A DNA stretch of 64,000 bases from UBA1952 sp965246905 (GCA_965246905.1 CBDFFZ010000003.1:124001-188000); one strand, 5' to 3'; shown: positions 1-8,702, counted from the stretch's first letter. Numbers and translations are program-made. Notes: generated from the letters alone by a model not told the origin.

Positions 1-1023
1 CGCACGGATGCCGAAAATGTGCCTGTAGATCCGGCATTCAGCTACCGGCAAAACTATCTCACCTTTCAGTTTGCGGCGATAGAGCATCTGCACCCGGAGT
101 ACGTTACTTATCGCTACCGGCTCAGCGGTATAGATACAGGCTGGCAGCCCGCCACCCGCGAGCGCAGCGCCGATTATAACAATCTACCGCCGGGGCGATA
201 CCGCTTCGAGGTGCAGGCGGCGGATATTGACGGGCGCTGGGGCGAAGTAAGGGCCTATCCTTTCGCTATCCGGCCACCCTGGTATGCTACGGTGTGGGCA
301 TACATTATTTACGGGTTGCTGGCGTTTGCCGGTATCTATGCGGTATTCCGCGCCCGCGGGCAGGTACTGCGGCGCAGGGCAGCCATTGCGCAGCAGATCA
401 CCGAGTCAGAAAAGGCCGTCCTGGAGCAGCAGCTCAAAGCCCTGCGTGCGCAGATCAACCCACACTTTTTGCAGAACAGCTTCGACTTTATAGGGCAGAG
501 CCTGATGCAGCAGGAGCCGGGGCATACGCTGGGCGTCATCCAGCAGGTATCTGCCTACCTGCGCAATGTGCTCTACCGAAGCGATGAAACCATTGTAAGC
601 TTAGAGCAGGAGCTGGATTATGCCGGGGAGTATCTGGCCGTAAACCGAATGCTGCTCCGCGATCGCTTTACCTACCGTATAGATGCGGATGAAGAGGTAG
701 ATACCTTTGACATACAGGTGCCCTCGATGCTGCTGCAGCCGCTGCTGGAGAATGCCATAAAGCATGGTACGGGTAAGGCAGGCGGGGATATACTGCTGTC
801 GGTAACGCAGGATGAGCAATTTGTTATCTGCTTAGTGCGGAACAGCAAGCCGGTGGGCAGCCATCCTGTAGTGCAGGCAGAGGGCTACATAGCCAAAGGG
901 CTGTCTGTTACGGAAGAGCGGCTGGCGCTCCTTTACCAGGGCGCAGGGGTACAGCCGAAGGTTTGGTACGAGGATGATGGTGCGGGATATAATGTTTACA
1001 TCAGGCTGCCGCGGTTTAATTAA
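1..1023 (+). CDS. Y_Y_Y-domain sensor histidine kinase, LytS/YehU type (5' partial)
   Basis: The open frame runs in from the window edge, so the N-terminus (probably a two-component-regulator beta-propeller) is missing. Visible parts: a Y_Y_Y domain in the first ~85 residues (pattern YRYRLSGIDTGWQ...NLPPGRYRFEVQA), one membrane helix at about residues 92-110, a short coiled linker, then a His_kinase domain with the phosphoacceptor motif QINPHFLQNSF and an HATPase_c domain with LLQPLLENAIKHG. This family autophosphorylates on the NPHF histidine and normally signals to a LytTR response regulator; such a gene follows about 190 bp downstream on the same strand. The usual NPHFLFNSL is NPHFLQNSF here, with the histidine kept. 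The sensed signal cannot be inferred. Confidence 0.9.
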   Translation, partial: RTDAENVPVDPAFSYRQNYLTFQFAAIEHLHPEYVTYRYRLSGIDTGWQPATRERSADYNNLPPGRYRFEVQAADIDGRWGEVRAYPFAIRPPWYATVWAYIIYGLLAFAGIYAVFRARGQVLRRRAAIAQQITESEKAVLEQQLKALRAQINPHFLQNSFDFIGQSLMQQEPGHTLGVIQQVSAYLRNVLYRSDETIVSLEQELDYAGEYLAVNRMLLRDRFTYRIDADEEVDTFDIQVPSMLLQPLLENAIKHGTGKAGGDILLSVTQDEQFVICLVRNSKPVGSHPVVQAEGYIAKGLSVTEERLALLYQGAGVQPKVWYEDDGAGYNVYIRLPRFN

Positions 1024-1214
1024 GAGGGGCTTGTTACTGCTGCCCACCGGGTAACTTCCAGGCTCAGTGAGGGTAGCTGCGGCGCAGATTTAAATGCCGG
1101 AACGGATACCCTGCCCGTCAGAACGGTGTAATCAATGATTTGTTTCTGTACGCGGATCATTCTTCCTTTTCTTTGAAAGAGCGGGCCGGCAATTCCGGGC
1201 CCGGTACTCAAAGT

Positions 1215-2009
1215 ATGACCCCTACAGAAAACAGGCCCTTACGGGTAATGCATATAGATTACGATGCGGACAGCATTGAATACATGCGCCGGCAACTGGC
1301 GGAACGAACGGACATTGCTTATCTCGGTGGGTTTACCCGGCCGGAAGAGGCCATTGCCTATTTGCAGCAACCGGACAATCCAGACCCTGACCTCGTTTTC
1401 GCAAGCACAGCAGTATTAGGCCATGATGATTTTCGGCTGGCTATGCTTATCATCCAGTCCGGCACCGGCATTGTATTGCTTACCACACGCCCGGTTCCGG
1501 GCATAGCTGCCGTAAATATGGCACCTATCAGCTATCTTCATTTGCCGGTAGATGAGCGCGAGTTGGATGAAGTGCTGCAGTCTTATTATCAGCGCGCTGC
1601 TAAGCAACTACCGGGTATTAATATTGCCGGGCTGGAACAGCTGCTTCAACCGCTTTTTGAGCAGCAGAACTATCCCCGGCGCATCTTTGTTAACCTTCTG
1701 GGAAAGCTGGTAGTCGTGCATCTTAAAGATGTGCTGTGCCTGATCACCACAGAAAATTACACCAATATCGTCCGGAATGACGGCTCAAAGCTGCTTTCTA
1801 GCAAGCCGCTGCGCACCTATGCAGCCTTGTTGAAACACCATCCGGATTTTGTAAGGGTACACCGCTCCGCGCTTGTGAACCGGAATTTTATCCGGCATAT
1901 CCTGCGCGATGGCGAGCGCCACCGCTATACCATCGTATTGACAGATGATGAAGAGATACCGATAAGCTATAGTAAAAGGGAGGAGATCCTTCAGCAGCTG
2001 ATCCGCTGA
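1215..2009 (+). CDS. LytTR-family transcription regulator with degenerate receiver domain
   Basis: A 264-residue protein: receiver-like fold at residues ~10-125 and a LytTR DNA-binding domain at ~170-264 (HPDFVRVHRSALVNRNFI, then PISYSKREEI). The frame is open back to a TTG at 1140, but ATG 1215 gives the normal N-terminus of the family. The receiver looks unable to be phosphorylated: where the neighbouring paralogue has LFLDVEMPG, this protein has VFASTAVLG, so Ser64 sits at the phosphoacceptor Asp position; the conserved Lys of YIVKP is Leu110 (YLHLP). The Thr switch residue region (VLLTT) is kept. It follows the kinase gene and converges with the intact regulator at 2022-2804. Probably a phosphorylation-independent regulator or one that responds to another input (inference). 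Confidence 0.88.
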   Translation: MTPTENRPLRVMHIDYDADSIEYMRRQLAERTDIAYLGGFTRPEEAIAYLQQPDNPDPDLVFASTAVLGHDDFRLAMLIIQSGTGIVLLTTRPVPGIAAVNMAPISYLHLPVDERELDEVLQSYYQRAAKQLPGINIAGLEQLLQPLFEQQNYPRRIFVNLLGKLVVVHLKDVLCLITTENYTNIVRNDGSKLLSSKPLRTYAALLKHHPDFVRVHRSALVNRNFIRHILRDGERHRYTIVLTDDEEIPISYSKREEILQQLIR

Positions 2010-2075
2010 TTGCCGCCTGCATCAGCTATCGGTGATCCGTGCGATGATCTCCTCCCGCTTGTTATAACTAATGGG
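1960..2075. repeat. Imperfect inverted repeat formed by the 3' ends of two convergent LytTR paralogues
   Basis: The final ~60 bp of the two LytTR genes encode the same PISY-KREEI segment on opposite strands, only 12 bp apart, so the DNA reads as an inverted repeat with an 11-bp perfect core (GGGAGGAGATC at about 1978-1988 and its complement at about 2045-2055). It may act as a shared stem at the ends of both transcripts; this is a by-product of tail-to-tail paralogy, not a separate element. Confidence 0.7.
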
Positions 2076-2804
2076 CAGCTCCTCGCCGTTTACCATGACC
2101 GTAGCAAAGCGGTGATTGGTGCCATCGCGGATAATATGATCCACGTACTGCTTGTTGATAAGGGTAGAGCGGTGTATCCGTACAAAATCCGGATGGGCAA
2201 TGAGCGCATCGCTGTATGTCCGCAGCACTTTGGTGGAAAGATGCTTTATACCATTGGCCATATAGATCCATGTATAACTTTCTACCGACGACATGTACAG
2301 CACTTCGCTAAGGTTAACCACCTGGATTTTTCCCTGCGCGCTGATGAACAGGCGGGTAGGTGGCTTTTTCCCGGAAAAGAAATTTTCCATCAGCTCGGTG
2401 ATCTGCGCGGGTATGGTTGTTGCCTCGCGGCGGGCTCTACGCTGCCGGTAGCGCTCCAGGAACTGCTCCAGCTTTTCGGGTGTCGTAGGCTTTACAATAT
2501 AATCGAGCGCGCAGGCTTCAAAAGCCCGCACCGCGTACTCGGCATGCGATGTGACGAATACGATCTCAGTGCGCATTCCGCTGATTTCCCGCGCAAAATC
2601 GAAGCCATCCTTACCGGGCATTTCCACGTCCAGGAAAAGGACATCCGGCGCTTCGCTATTCTGTAAAAAATGATGCGCTTCCTGTACATCCGTGAACCCC
2701 CGGATATAAAGTACCTCCTGATGCGCCTGGAGCAATTGCCTCAGCATCTCTACTGAGCCGGCATCATCATCCAGATGAACAACGCTGATGGAAGGAACAA
2801 TCAT
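2022..2804 (-). CDS. LytTR-family response regulator
   Basis: A 260-residue response regulator: receiver at residues ~5-120 with acidic pocket DDD (11-14), phosphoacceptor Asp59 (LFLDVEMPG), Thr/Ser switch (FVTSHAEYAV) and Lys105 (YIVKPTTPEKL); LytTR DNA-binding domain at ~160-260 ending PISYNKREEI. The frame extends upstream to 2939, but ATG 2804 (MIVPSISVVHLDDD) places the receiver at the N-terminus as usual; ATG 2825 is a second option. Convergent with the kinase-linked regulator at 1215-2009, to which it is clearly paralogous. As the only intact receiver here, it is a plausible partner of the upstream kinase, though it lies on the other strand (inference). Confidence 0.93.
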   Translation of the reverse strand: MIVPSISVVHLDDDAGSVEMLRQLLQAHQEVLYIRGFTDVQEAHHFLQNSEAPDVLFLDVEMPGKDGFDFAREISGMRTEIVFVTSHAEYAVRAFEACALDYIVKPTTPEKLEQFLERYRQRRARREATTIPAQITELMENFFSGKKPPTRLFISAQGKIQVVNLSEVLYMSSVESYTWIYMANGIKHLSTKVLRTYSDALIAHPDFVRIHRSTLINKQYVDHIIRDGTNHRFATVMVNGEELPISYNKREEIIARITDS

Positions 2805-3055
2805 AACTGACGTGGAATGGCGCATCAAAGTAAGCATTTGCCCAGTGTTTATAATCCTGAATTTTCCCGGCTGGCGTTTAAGCAGCAAATGCAGACGAAG
2901 TCGCTGAATATTAAAAGCTTCACCTAACCAATATCTCAAACAGCTTTTGGCTTTTTACAGCCGCTGTGTTTATCTGGAACTAAGATTATAGCGGGATTAA
3001 AAGATTTTCAGGATGTTTCTCTTTAATAGGGCCGACCCCGATTCTCAATCCTAAA

Positions 3056-3577
3056 TCAACGCACCAGCCCCCAAAGTACCACGCCCACGCTTACCGAAAT
3101 ATTCAATGAATGCTTGCTGCCCCATTGCGGTATCTCAATGCACCGCTGGGCCGCTGCCAGCGCGGCATCGCTCACGCCAGCCACTTCATTGCCGAATACC
3201 AGTGCCAGCGGAGTAGCGCCATCCCACAAAAAATCATTCAGGAAAATGCTGCCGTGCACCTGCTCTACCGCAACAACTTCATAGCCTTTCCAGGCCACTT
3301 CATCGAGCGCAGCGCTTATTGTCCCGAAGTGCTTCCAGGCCACCGTCTCCTCCGCGCCCAGCGCCGTCTTTCGTATATCACGGTGTGGCGGGACGGGAGT
3401 ATAGCCACAGAGATAAATCGCCTCAATACCAAAGGCATCTGCCGTGCGGAACGCAGAACCCACATTGTTCATACTGCGCACATCATCCAATATAAGGATG
3501 ACAGGCCGTTTTGGGACCGCTCTTATCATGGCGGTGTCTGGCCGCTCAAGGGCTTCCATCGTTTTCCGGATAAACAT
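3056..3577 (-). CDS. TrmH/SpoU-family RNA 2'-O-methyltransferase
   Basis: A 173-residue SPOUT methyltransferase. The three family motifs are visible: motif 1 NNVGSAFRTADAFG, motif 2 LALVFGNEVAGVS, and motif 3 IPQWGSKHSLNISVSVGVVLW, which form the trefoil-knot S-adenosylmethionine site. There is no N-terminal substrate-binding extension, so it resembles the short TrmL/TrmH-like tRNA ribose methyltransferases; the target nucleotide cannot be read from sequence. The open frame extends to 3994 but that part lies antisense to clpS and has no family similarity; ATG 3577 (MFIRKTMEALERP) is preferred. Divergent from clpS, with the promoters of both within 3577-3661. Confidence 0.88.
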   Translation of the reverse strand: MFIRKTMEALERPDTAMIRAVPKRPVILILDDVRSMNNVGSAFRTADAFGIEAIYLCGYTPVPPHRDIRKTALGAEETVAWKHFGTISAALDEVAWKGYEVVAVEQVHGSIFLNDFLWDGATPLALVFGNEVAGVSDAALAAAQRCIEIPQWGSKHSLNISVSVGVVLWGLVR

Positions 3578-3601
3578 CGGCAGGGGGAAATTATTGGTTT
3601 G

Positions 3602-3609
3602 CAAACATA
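3602..3609 (-). promoter_or_regulatory. -7 box TATGTTTG for the TrmH-family gene
   Basis: Matches the Bacteroidota -7 consensus TAnnTTTG on the minus strand, about 25 bp upstream of the chosen ATG 3577. No convincing -33 TTG at 19-20 bp distance. Confidence 0.45.
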
Positions 3610-3631
3610 ATACCGGTATGCCGGATTGCCG

Positions 3632-3639
3632 TAAATTTG
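3632..3639 (+). promoter_or_regulatory. -7 box TAAATTTG for clpS
   Basis: Perfect TAnnTTTG. It predicts a start of transcription near 3645, which rules out the TTG at 3644 as start codon and leaves ATG 3662 (or 3674/3677) as the first usable codon. Confidence 0.55.
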
Positions 3640-3661
3640 CCTCTTGAAAACGATCCGGGAC

Positions 3662-3952
3662 ATGAAGTACCCAATGATGAGCACCCAGTGGCAGGAGCAG
3701 GAGGCGCATGATACCGATGTGCTTACCGAACAGATCCACAACATTGTGGTCTGGAATGATGATATAAATACCTTTGAATGGGTAATTGAATCGCTTATGG
3801 AGATATGCGGCCAAACCGAAACGCAGGCTGAACAATGCGCGCTGTTCATTCATTTTAAAGGCAAATACGCTGTGAAGCGCGGAGACTTTAATACGCTTCG
3901 TCCGCTTTGCGAAGGCCTCATAGACCGCGGCCTTAATGCAACCATAGATTAG
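3662..3952 (+). CDS. clpS: ATP-dependent Clp protease adaptor ClpS
   Basis: A 96-residue protein with the ClpS core: NIVVWNDDINTFEWVIESL, followed by QAEQCALFIHFKGKYAVKRG and a C-terminal strand. ClpS binds the N-terminal domain of ClpA/ClpC and delivers N-degron substrates to ClpAP-type proteases in the cytoplasm; the acidic NDD motif belongs to the N-degron pocket. Length is typical. ATG 3662 is chosen because the -7 box lies at 3632-3639; ATG 3674 and 3677 are in frame and would remove only a poorly conserved start. Divergent from the TrmH-family gene; no ClpA or ClpP gene is in the window. Confidence 0.9.
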   Translation: MKYPMMSTQWQEQEAHDTDVLTEQIHNIVVWNDDINTFEWVIESLMEICGQTETQAEQCALFIHFKGKYAVKRGDFNTLRPLCEGLIDRGLNATID

Positions 3953-4044
3953 GACCGGCAAAGGCCGCCCGAAGCTGGCATAAATGTCTGGCACCTATCC
4001 CTAAATTTCCCCCTGACCCATTTCCATACCCGCCACGCCGGACG

Positions 4045-4052
4045 TACTTTTG
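4045..4052 (+). promoter_or_regulatory. -7 box TACTTTTG for the DPP-IV-like gene
   Basis: Perfect TAnnTTTG, 18 bp before ATG 4071; the predicted transcript starts about 12 nt before the ATG. Confidence 0.5.
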
Positions 4053-4070
4053 AATGATCTAACTACATTC

Positions 4071-6239
4071 ATGAGCAAACTTCTTACCGGCCTCCTGCTG
4101 CTTGCGGCTACAACTACGTTCGCCCGGAATGGCACCAAGCAAATTACCCTCGAAGACATCTGGCGCGATGGCACCTTCCGCGTAAAGGCCGTTCCCGGCT
4201 TCAATGCCATGAAAGATGGCATTCACTATAGCCAGCAGGATAAGGAAGGCAAAACGCAATCAATAGGAATATATGATCTCCTCACCGGCAAGAAAACAGG
4301 CACCGGCATGTCGTCCGATGAGTTTAAGATCGCCGATTCGCTGGGAGGTATCGACGATTATTCTTTCAGCACCGATGAAAAGAAGATTCTGCTGCTTTTT
4401 CGTGCGCAGAACATCTACCGCCGCTCTGTCTTACACTACGTATTTGCAGGCAGCGGCAAAAAATTTGTGCTCCTTGACCCTGAGAAAGTACTGCATCCAA
4501 CTTTCTCTCCCGATGGCACAAAAGTGGCCTTTGTAAAAGAAAATAACATTTATTACAAAGACCTGCAAAGCGGCGAGACTATTGCCGTTACTACCGATGG
4601 TGAGCGCAACAGGATCATCAATGGTAATTGCGATTGGGTTTATGAGGAGGAGTTCGGCTTTACCCGCGCATTCGAATGGAGCCCTGACGGGAAATATCTT
4701 GCCTATTACCGCTTCGATGAAAGCGGCGTGCCCGAATATACGATGACGGTTTACGACAGCCTGTACCCAACGCCCTACAAGTACAAATATCCAAAGGCAG
4801 GAGAGGCCAATTCCCTGGTGCAGATAAAGCTTTATGATCTTGAATCTTCCCGTACTAAAACGGCTGACATTGGCCCACAAGCCGACCAATATATTCCCAG
4901 AATAAAGTGGACGCAGGATGCCGCCAAGCTCTGCGTCTTCCGCATGAACCGCCTCCAGAATAAGCTCAGTTACCTGCTGGCCGATGCCACAACCGGTAGC
5001 TCACAAACCATATTCACCGAGAAGGCTGACCGGTACATTAATATAAACGACAACCTGCAATTCCTGAAAGACGGCACCTCTTTCATCTTCAATAGTGAAA
5101 CATACGGGTACAACCAGCTCTTTATCTGGAACTGGAAATCGAAGAAACTTACCCTGCTTACTGATGGTAAATATGATATTGAAAGCCTTATTGGCATCGA
5201 TGAGCGCAAGCAACTTGTTTACTATACGGCCGCCGAACAATCGCCTATGGAGCGTAAGCTTTATAGCGTGAATTTTAATGGTAAAAGCAAGCGCTGCCTT
5301 ACTCCCGAAAGTGGCACCCACAGCATCACTTCCTGCGAGGGCAATAAGTATTTCCTGGATAAATATTCAACGCTTAGCAAGCCTCCGCTATTTTATCTGC
5401 GGGATGCCAGTGGCCGCATCGTGCGTACGCTGGAAGATAATGCAGCATTGAGCGATAAGATGAAGGACTATCTGCTGGGCAACCTTAAGTTGATAAAGGT
5501 GCAGGGCAAAGCCACGAAGCTTAATGCCTGGATGATGACGCCCCCGGATTTTGATAAGAGTAAAAAGTACCCGGTCCTGATGTTCCAGTACAGCGGCCCG
5601 AACTCGCAGCAGGTAGCCGATAAATTTCCGGTGGCCGATTATTTCTGGCACCAGATGCTGGCTGAGCAGGGCTATATTGTAGTATGTGTAGATGGTACGG
5701 GTACGGGCTTCAGGGGCGAGGATTTCCGGAAGCAAACTTACCTGCATCTTGGCCGCGAGGAAAGCGATGACCAGATTGCCGCTGCCCGATACCTCGGCGC
5801 GCTGCCCTATGTGGATAAAAGCCGCATCGGCATCTGGGGCTGGAGCTACGGCGGCTTTATGGCCAGCACCTGCATTTTTAAAGGAGCAGATGTATTTAAA
5901 ATGGCTATTGCGGTTGCACCTGTTACGAACTGGCGCTATTATGATAATATTTACACCGAGCGCTATATGCGGCGGCCACAGGAAAATGCGGCGGGCTACG
6001 ATGAGAACGCCCCTGAGAAGATGACCGCAAAGCTGAAAGGCAGGTTTTTGCTCATACACGGCACCGGCGATGATAATGTACATTTTCAGAACTCCGCGAT
6101 GATGGTCAACAACCTCATCCGAGACGGCAAGGACTTCGATTCAGAGTATTATCCCAATCGTGCACACGGCATCAGCGGCGGCAATACCAGGCTGCATCTC
6201 TATAAAAGAATGACCGATTTTATTCTCAAAAATCTTTAA
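4071..6239 (+). CDS. Prolyl oligopeptidase family S9B, dipeptidyl-peptidase IV-like, exported
   Basis: A 722-residue serine peptidase that removes X-Pro/X-Ala dipeptides from peptide N-termini, normally in the periplasm. A signal peptide spans residues 1-20 (MSKLLTGLLLLAATTTFA). The N-terminal half is the DPP-IV beta-propeller, with the substrate-anchoring double-Glu segment in DWVYEEEFGFTRAFEWSPDG. The C-terminal alpha/beta-hydrolase domain carries nucleophile Ser592 (GWSYGG), Asp667/668 (HGTGDDNVHF) and His699 (RAHGISGG). Start ATG 4071 is preferred over TTG 4050, which overlaps the -7 box. The length fits Bacteroidota DPP-IV enzymes. It stands alone between clpS and the YihY gene. Confidence 0.95.
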   Translation: MSKLLTGLLLLAATTTFARNGTKQITLEDIWRDGTFRVKAVPGFNAMKDGIHYSQQDKEGKTQSIGIYDLLTGKKTGTGMSSDEFKIADSLGGIDDYSFSTDEKKILLLFRAQNIYRRSVLHYVFAGSGKKFVLLDPEKVLHPTFSPDGTKVAFVKENNIYYKDLQSGETIAVTTDGERNRIINGNCDWVYEEEFGFTRAFEWSPDGKYLAYYRFDESGVPEYTMTVYDSLYPTPYKYKYPKAGEANSLVQIKLYDLESSRTKTADIGPQADQYIPRIKWTQDAAKLCVFRMNRLQNKLSYLLADATTGSSQTIFTEKADRYININDNLQFLKDGTSFIFNSETYGYNQLFIWNWKSKKLTLLTDGKYDIESLIGIDERKQLVYYTAAEQSPMERKLYSVNFNGKSKRCLTPESGTHSITSCEGNKYFLDKYSTLSKPPLFYLRDASGRIVRTLEDNAALSDKMKDYLLGNLKLIKVQGKATKLNAWMMTPPDFDKSKKYPVLMFQYSGPNSQQVADKFPVADYFWHQMLAEQGYIVVCVDGTGTGFRGEDFRKQTYLHLGREESDDQIAAARYLGALPYVDKSRIGIWGWSYGGFMASTCIFKGADVFKMAIAVAPVTNWRYYDNIYTERYMRRPQENAAGYDENAPEKMTAKLKGRFLLIHGTGDDNVHFQNSAMMVNNLIRDGKDFDSEYYPNRAHGISGGNTRLHLYKRMTDFILKNL

Positions 6240-6242
6240 TGG

Positions 6243-6320
6243 ATTTGTGATTTCAGATTTGGATGAATATTGCATCAAATACATCTCTGGCTGGTAAATC
6301 ATAATTCCCAAATCAAAAAA
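6243..6320. repeat. Pair of inverted heptad-repeat arrays
   Basis: Plus-strand 7-bp units ATTTGTG, ATTTCAG, ATTTGGA at 6243-6263, and on the minus strand units ATTTGGG, AATTATG, ATTTACC between about 6320 and 6291. They belong to the dispersed 7-bp family described in the findings, here as an inverted pair about 30 bp apart between the peptidase stop and the YihY start. Confidence 0.55.
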
Positions 6321-6324
6321 TAAA

Positions 6325-7281
6325 TTGTCCCGCTTCTCGCAGATCATCACCCGCACCGCGCCTTTTCGTGCCTTGTACCGCGTATCCGACCGCATAGTGC
6401 TGCCGGGTTTTGCGGGGTTGTCTGTATATATTGTCGGACGTTTTTTGCTTAGGGAAATACGGGTAAACAAGCTCAATGTGCGCGGGGCGGCGGTTACCTA
6501 CAATTTCATTATGGCAATGCCGCCAACGCTGCTTTTTCTCTGCTCGCTCATTCCTTACCTGCCGGTAAAAGGCATCCAGGATTCTATTTTTTCCATCCTG
6601 CATATTATCACTCCCAACAATCCCGAATCTTACAAAACGCTCAGTGGTATTGTTGCGGATTTTCTGAACAACGAGCGCCGCGATGTCCTCTCCATTGGTA
6701 TTCTTTTTACGCTTTTTTTCTCGTCGAATGGTATGATGGGCCTGATGCGCAGTTTCGACCGGCAATCCAGTATTTATAAGCGGCGCAGTGCGCTTCGCCG
6801 CCGTTGGACGGCCATTAAGCTTACCATCTTTGTGCTGATTGTAGCCATCCTCACAATGGCTGCGCTTGTGTTGCAAACCACCCTTATCAACCATTGGCTG
6901 GAGGAGCATCTCAATAGTGCGTTTGCGGTGATTGCTATCAAGTTCTTTAGCCTGCTGCTTGTTACGCTGCTTGTTTTTCTGAGCATTTGCCTTATTTATA
7001 AGTACGGTCCGTCGCTCACGCACCGCTGGCATTTTATCTCTGCGGGATCTGTTTTTGCTACCATCATGTGTGTGGTGCTTACGGCCATTTTTTTCTTTCT
7101 GGTAGATCATGTAATCCACTATAATAGGGTTTACGGGTCTATTGGTACCGTCATGGCATTTATGGTCTGGCTTTTTCTGAATACACAGGTTATCCTGCTG
7201 GGTTTTGAGTTGAATGTGAGCATTCTTTTAGGCAGGATGGCGCGGGAAGACACCCATCCGGAAATTCCCCTTGTAGCCTAA
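6325..7281 (+). CDS. YihY/virulence factor BrkB family membrane protein
   Basis: A 318-residue inner-membrane protein of the YihY/BrkB family (historically misnamed ribonuclease BN). Six hydrophobic segments are visible after a ~50-residue N-terminal part, with the family features GAAVTYNFIMAMPPTLLFL near residue 55 and VYGSIGTVMAFMVWLFLNTQ near residue 270. The function is not established in this family. The only standard start codon in frame before the conserved region is TTG 6325; an in-frame stop lies at 6295-6297 and the first ATG would delete the first membrane helix. The heptad repeats lie directly upstream. Confidence 0.88.
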   Translation: MSRFSQIITRTAPFRALYRVSDRIVLPGFAGLSVYIVGRFLLREIRVNKLNVRGAAVTYNFIMAMPPTLLFLCSLIPYLPVKGIQDSIFSILHIITPNNPESYKTLSGIVADFLNNERRDVLSIGILFTLFFSSNGMMGLMRSFDRQSSIYKRRSALRRRWTAIKLTIFVLIVAILTMAALVLQTTLINHWLEEHLNSAFAVIAIKFFSLLLVTLLVFLSICLIYKYGPSLTHRWHFISAGSVFATIMCVVLTAIFFFLVDHVIHYNRVYGSIGTVMAFMVWLFLNTQVILLGFELNVSILLGRMAREDTHPEIPLVA

Positions 7282-7374
7282 AGTAAAACGGCTATTAACC
7301 TTCAACAGTAGTCGAAGTTTTTCTTTAGTTTAACCCTTGCGCCCTTAACTTTATTTCCATAAAAACGACTGAAA

Positions 7375-8019
7375 ATGAAATCTATCATTCTATCTATTGC
7401 TGTATTTTTTGCTGCTACAACTATCTACGCACAGGTTCAGACATCTGCTGTTGCAGTTGCTTCAACGACAGTTGTGACTAAAAGCCTGCCAATTGGGGCC
7501 GGCATACCGCTTGCGGGTAATGAACTCAAGACGGTTAACGGGGAAGTAATAACCTTGAAAAAGGCCATGAGCGATGGCGGCCTGCTGGTCATGTTTTCCT
7601 GCAATACCTGCCCTTACGTGATAAAAAGCCAGCAGCGTACTATTGAGGTGATGAAGCAGGCGAAAGGATTTGGTGTAGGTATGGTTGTGCTCAATTCCAA
7701 CGAAGCCCAGCGCGGTGAGGCAGACTCGTACGAGGCAATGGTGGAATATGCGAAGAAGCAAAACTACACGATGCCTTATGCCGTTGATGACCAAAGTATC
7801 ATGGCAAATGCATTCGGCGCTACCCGCACTCCCGAGGTTTATCTCTTTAACAGGAAAGGATTGTTGGTTTATAAAGGTGCTATGGAGGATAATCCATCCG
7901 AGCCCGGCAGTTCTAAGGAAATGTATCTTGCTGCTGCCATGAAAAACATGAAGGCAGGCAGTAAGATCAGCCCTGCGGAAACAAAATCCATTGGGTGCAG
8001 CATTAAGCGGATAAATTGA
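7375..8019 (+). CDS. Exported thioredoxin-fold protein (AhpC/TSA-like)
   Basis: A 214-residue protein with a signal peptide (residues 1-19, ending IYAQ) and a thioredoxin-fold domain at about 45-195. A CxxC-type motif CNTCPYV is at about residue 77-83, and the cis-Pro loop ATRTPEVYLF follows about 75 residues later, then a strand DNPSEPGSS typical of the redoxin subgroup with CN-CPYV motifs. It probably carries out thiol-disulfide exchange or peroxide reduction in the periplasm; the exact substrate is unknown. Monocistronic: a strong terminator follows at 8051-8081. Confidence 0.85.
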   Translation: MKSIILSIAVFFAATTIYAQVQTSAVAVASTTVVTKSLPIGAGIPLAGNELKTVNGEVITLKKAMSDGGLLVMFSCNTCPYVIKSQQRTIEVMKQAKGFGVGMVVLNSNEAQRGEADSYEAMVEYAKKQNYTMPYAVDDQSIMANAFGATRTPEVYLFNRKGLLVYKGAMEDNPSEPGSSKEMYLAAAMKNMKAGSKISPAETKSIGCSIKRIN

Positions 8020-8050
8020 TTTTTTATTTTTTTTACTACTTTTTACAGGG

Positions 8051-8081
8051 AAGGAAAGCACGCAAAATGCTTTCCTTTTTT
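8051..8081 (+). terminator. Rho-independent terminator of the thioredoxin-fold gene
   Basis: A 10-bp perfect stem (AAGGAAAGCA at 8051-8060 with TGCTTTCCTT at 8068-8077), a 7-nt loop and a T-run. It lies just ahead of the miaE start, so miaE must have its own promoter around 8086-8093 (CACCTTTG, a one-mismatch -7 box). Confidence 0.85.
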
Positions 8082-8099
8082 GCTGCACCTTTGTGCCTG

Positions 8100-8702
8100 A
8101 TGGCTACCTCAGATAATACCATACTTGGCCTAAAGCTCCCAACGGACCCGCGATGGGCAAATCTTGCCGCACTTTCTCTTGAAGATATTCTTACTGATCA
8201 TGCTTTCTGCGAGCAGAAAGCAGCTACGCAGGGCATCTCAATCATCCAGCGGAACCCTGATAAGATGGAGCTCGTGGCAGCCCTTGCGCCGCTTGTAACA
8301 GAGGAATGGGGTCATTTCAGGATGGTGCTTGCGGAAATGCAGAAACGCGGCTATAAGCTCGGCAGGCAACGCAAAGATGAATACGTGAACAGCCTTATTG
8401 CCATGCGCCCAACACACCTTAATCCCGATGAACGGCTCATGCACGATCTGCTCCTCTGCGCGCTGATTGAGGCGCGGAGTTGCGAGCGCTTCCGCATTCT
8501 TTCAGAAGGATTGGAAGAGGTGGCACTGCGTAAATTCTACTATAAATTTATGGTATCGGAAGCTGGTCATTACCATATGTTTCTGGATCTCGCCCATCAA
8601 TATTTTCCGCAGGAAGAAGTAAGGAAATGGTGGGCATTCTGGCTTACTGCCGAAGTATCTGTTTTAGCTATGCTCGTGCCACAGGGCGGGCGTATTCATT
8701 AA
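8100..8702 (+). CDS. miaE: tRNA-(ms2io6A)-hydroxylase
   Basis: A 200-residue ferritin-like diiron enzyme that hydroxylates the isopentenyl side chain of ms2i6A37 in tRNA using O2. Diiron ligand motifs are visible: EEWGHF, EARSCERF and EAGHYHMF, each with Glu and His in helical spacing. The frame extends upstream to a TTG at 8016, but that stretch contains the previous gene's terminator; ATG 8100 (MATSDNTILGLKLPTDP) fits the family. The near-consensus -7 box CACCTTTG at 8086-8093 would start the mRNA almost at this ATG, so it may be leaderless. Confidence 0.92.
   Translation: MATSDNTILGLKLPTDPRWANLAALSLEDILTDHAFCEQKAATQGISIIQRNPDKMELVAALAPLVTEEWGHFRMVLAEMQKRGYKLGRQRKDEYVNSLIAMRPTHLNPDERLMHDLLLCALIEARSCERFRILSEGLEEVALRKFYYKFMVSEAGHYHMFLDLAHQYFPQEEVRKWWAFWLTAEVSVLAMLVPQGGRIH

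Noticed and set aside
2010..2666. Plus-strand frame over the second LytTR gene
   Set aside because: Antisense to an intact receiver/LytTR protein; shadow frame.
3578..3994. N-terminal extension of the TrmH-family protein
   Set aside because: It overlaps clpS on the other strand and shows no similarity to the family; the domain begins just after ATG 3577.
5388..6083. 231-residue minus-strand frame opposite the peptidase
   Set aside because: Antisense to the catalytic domain with an intact triad; no motif of its own.
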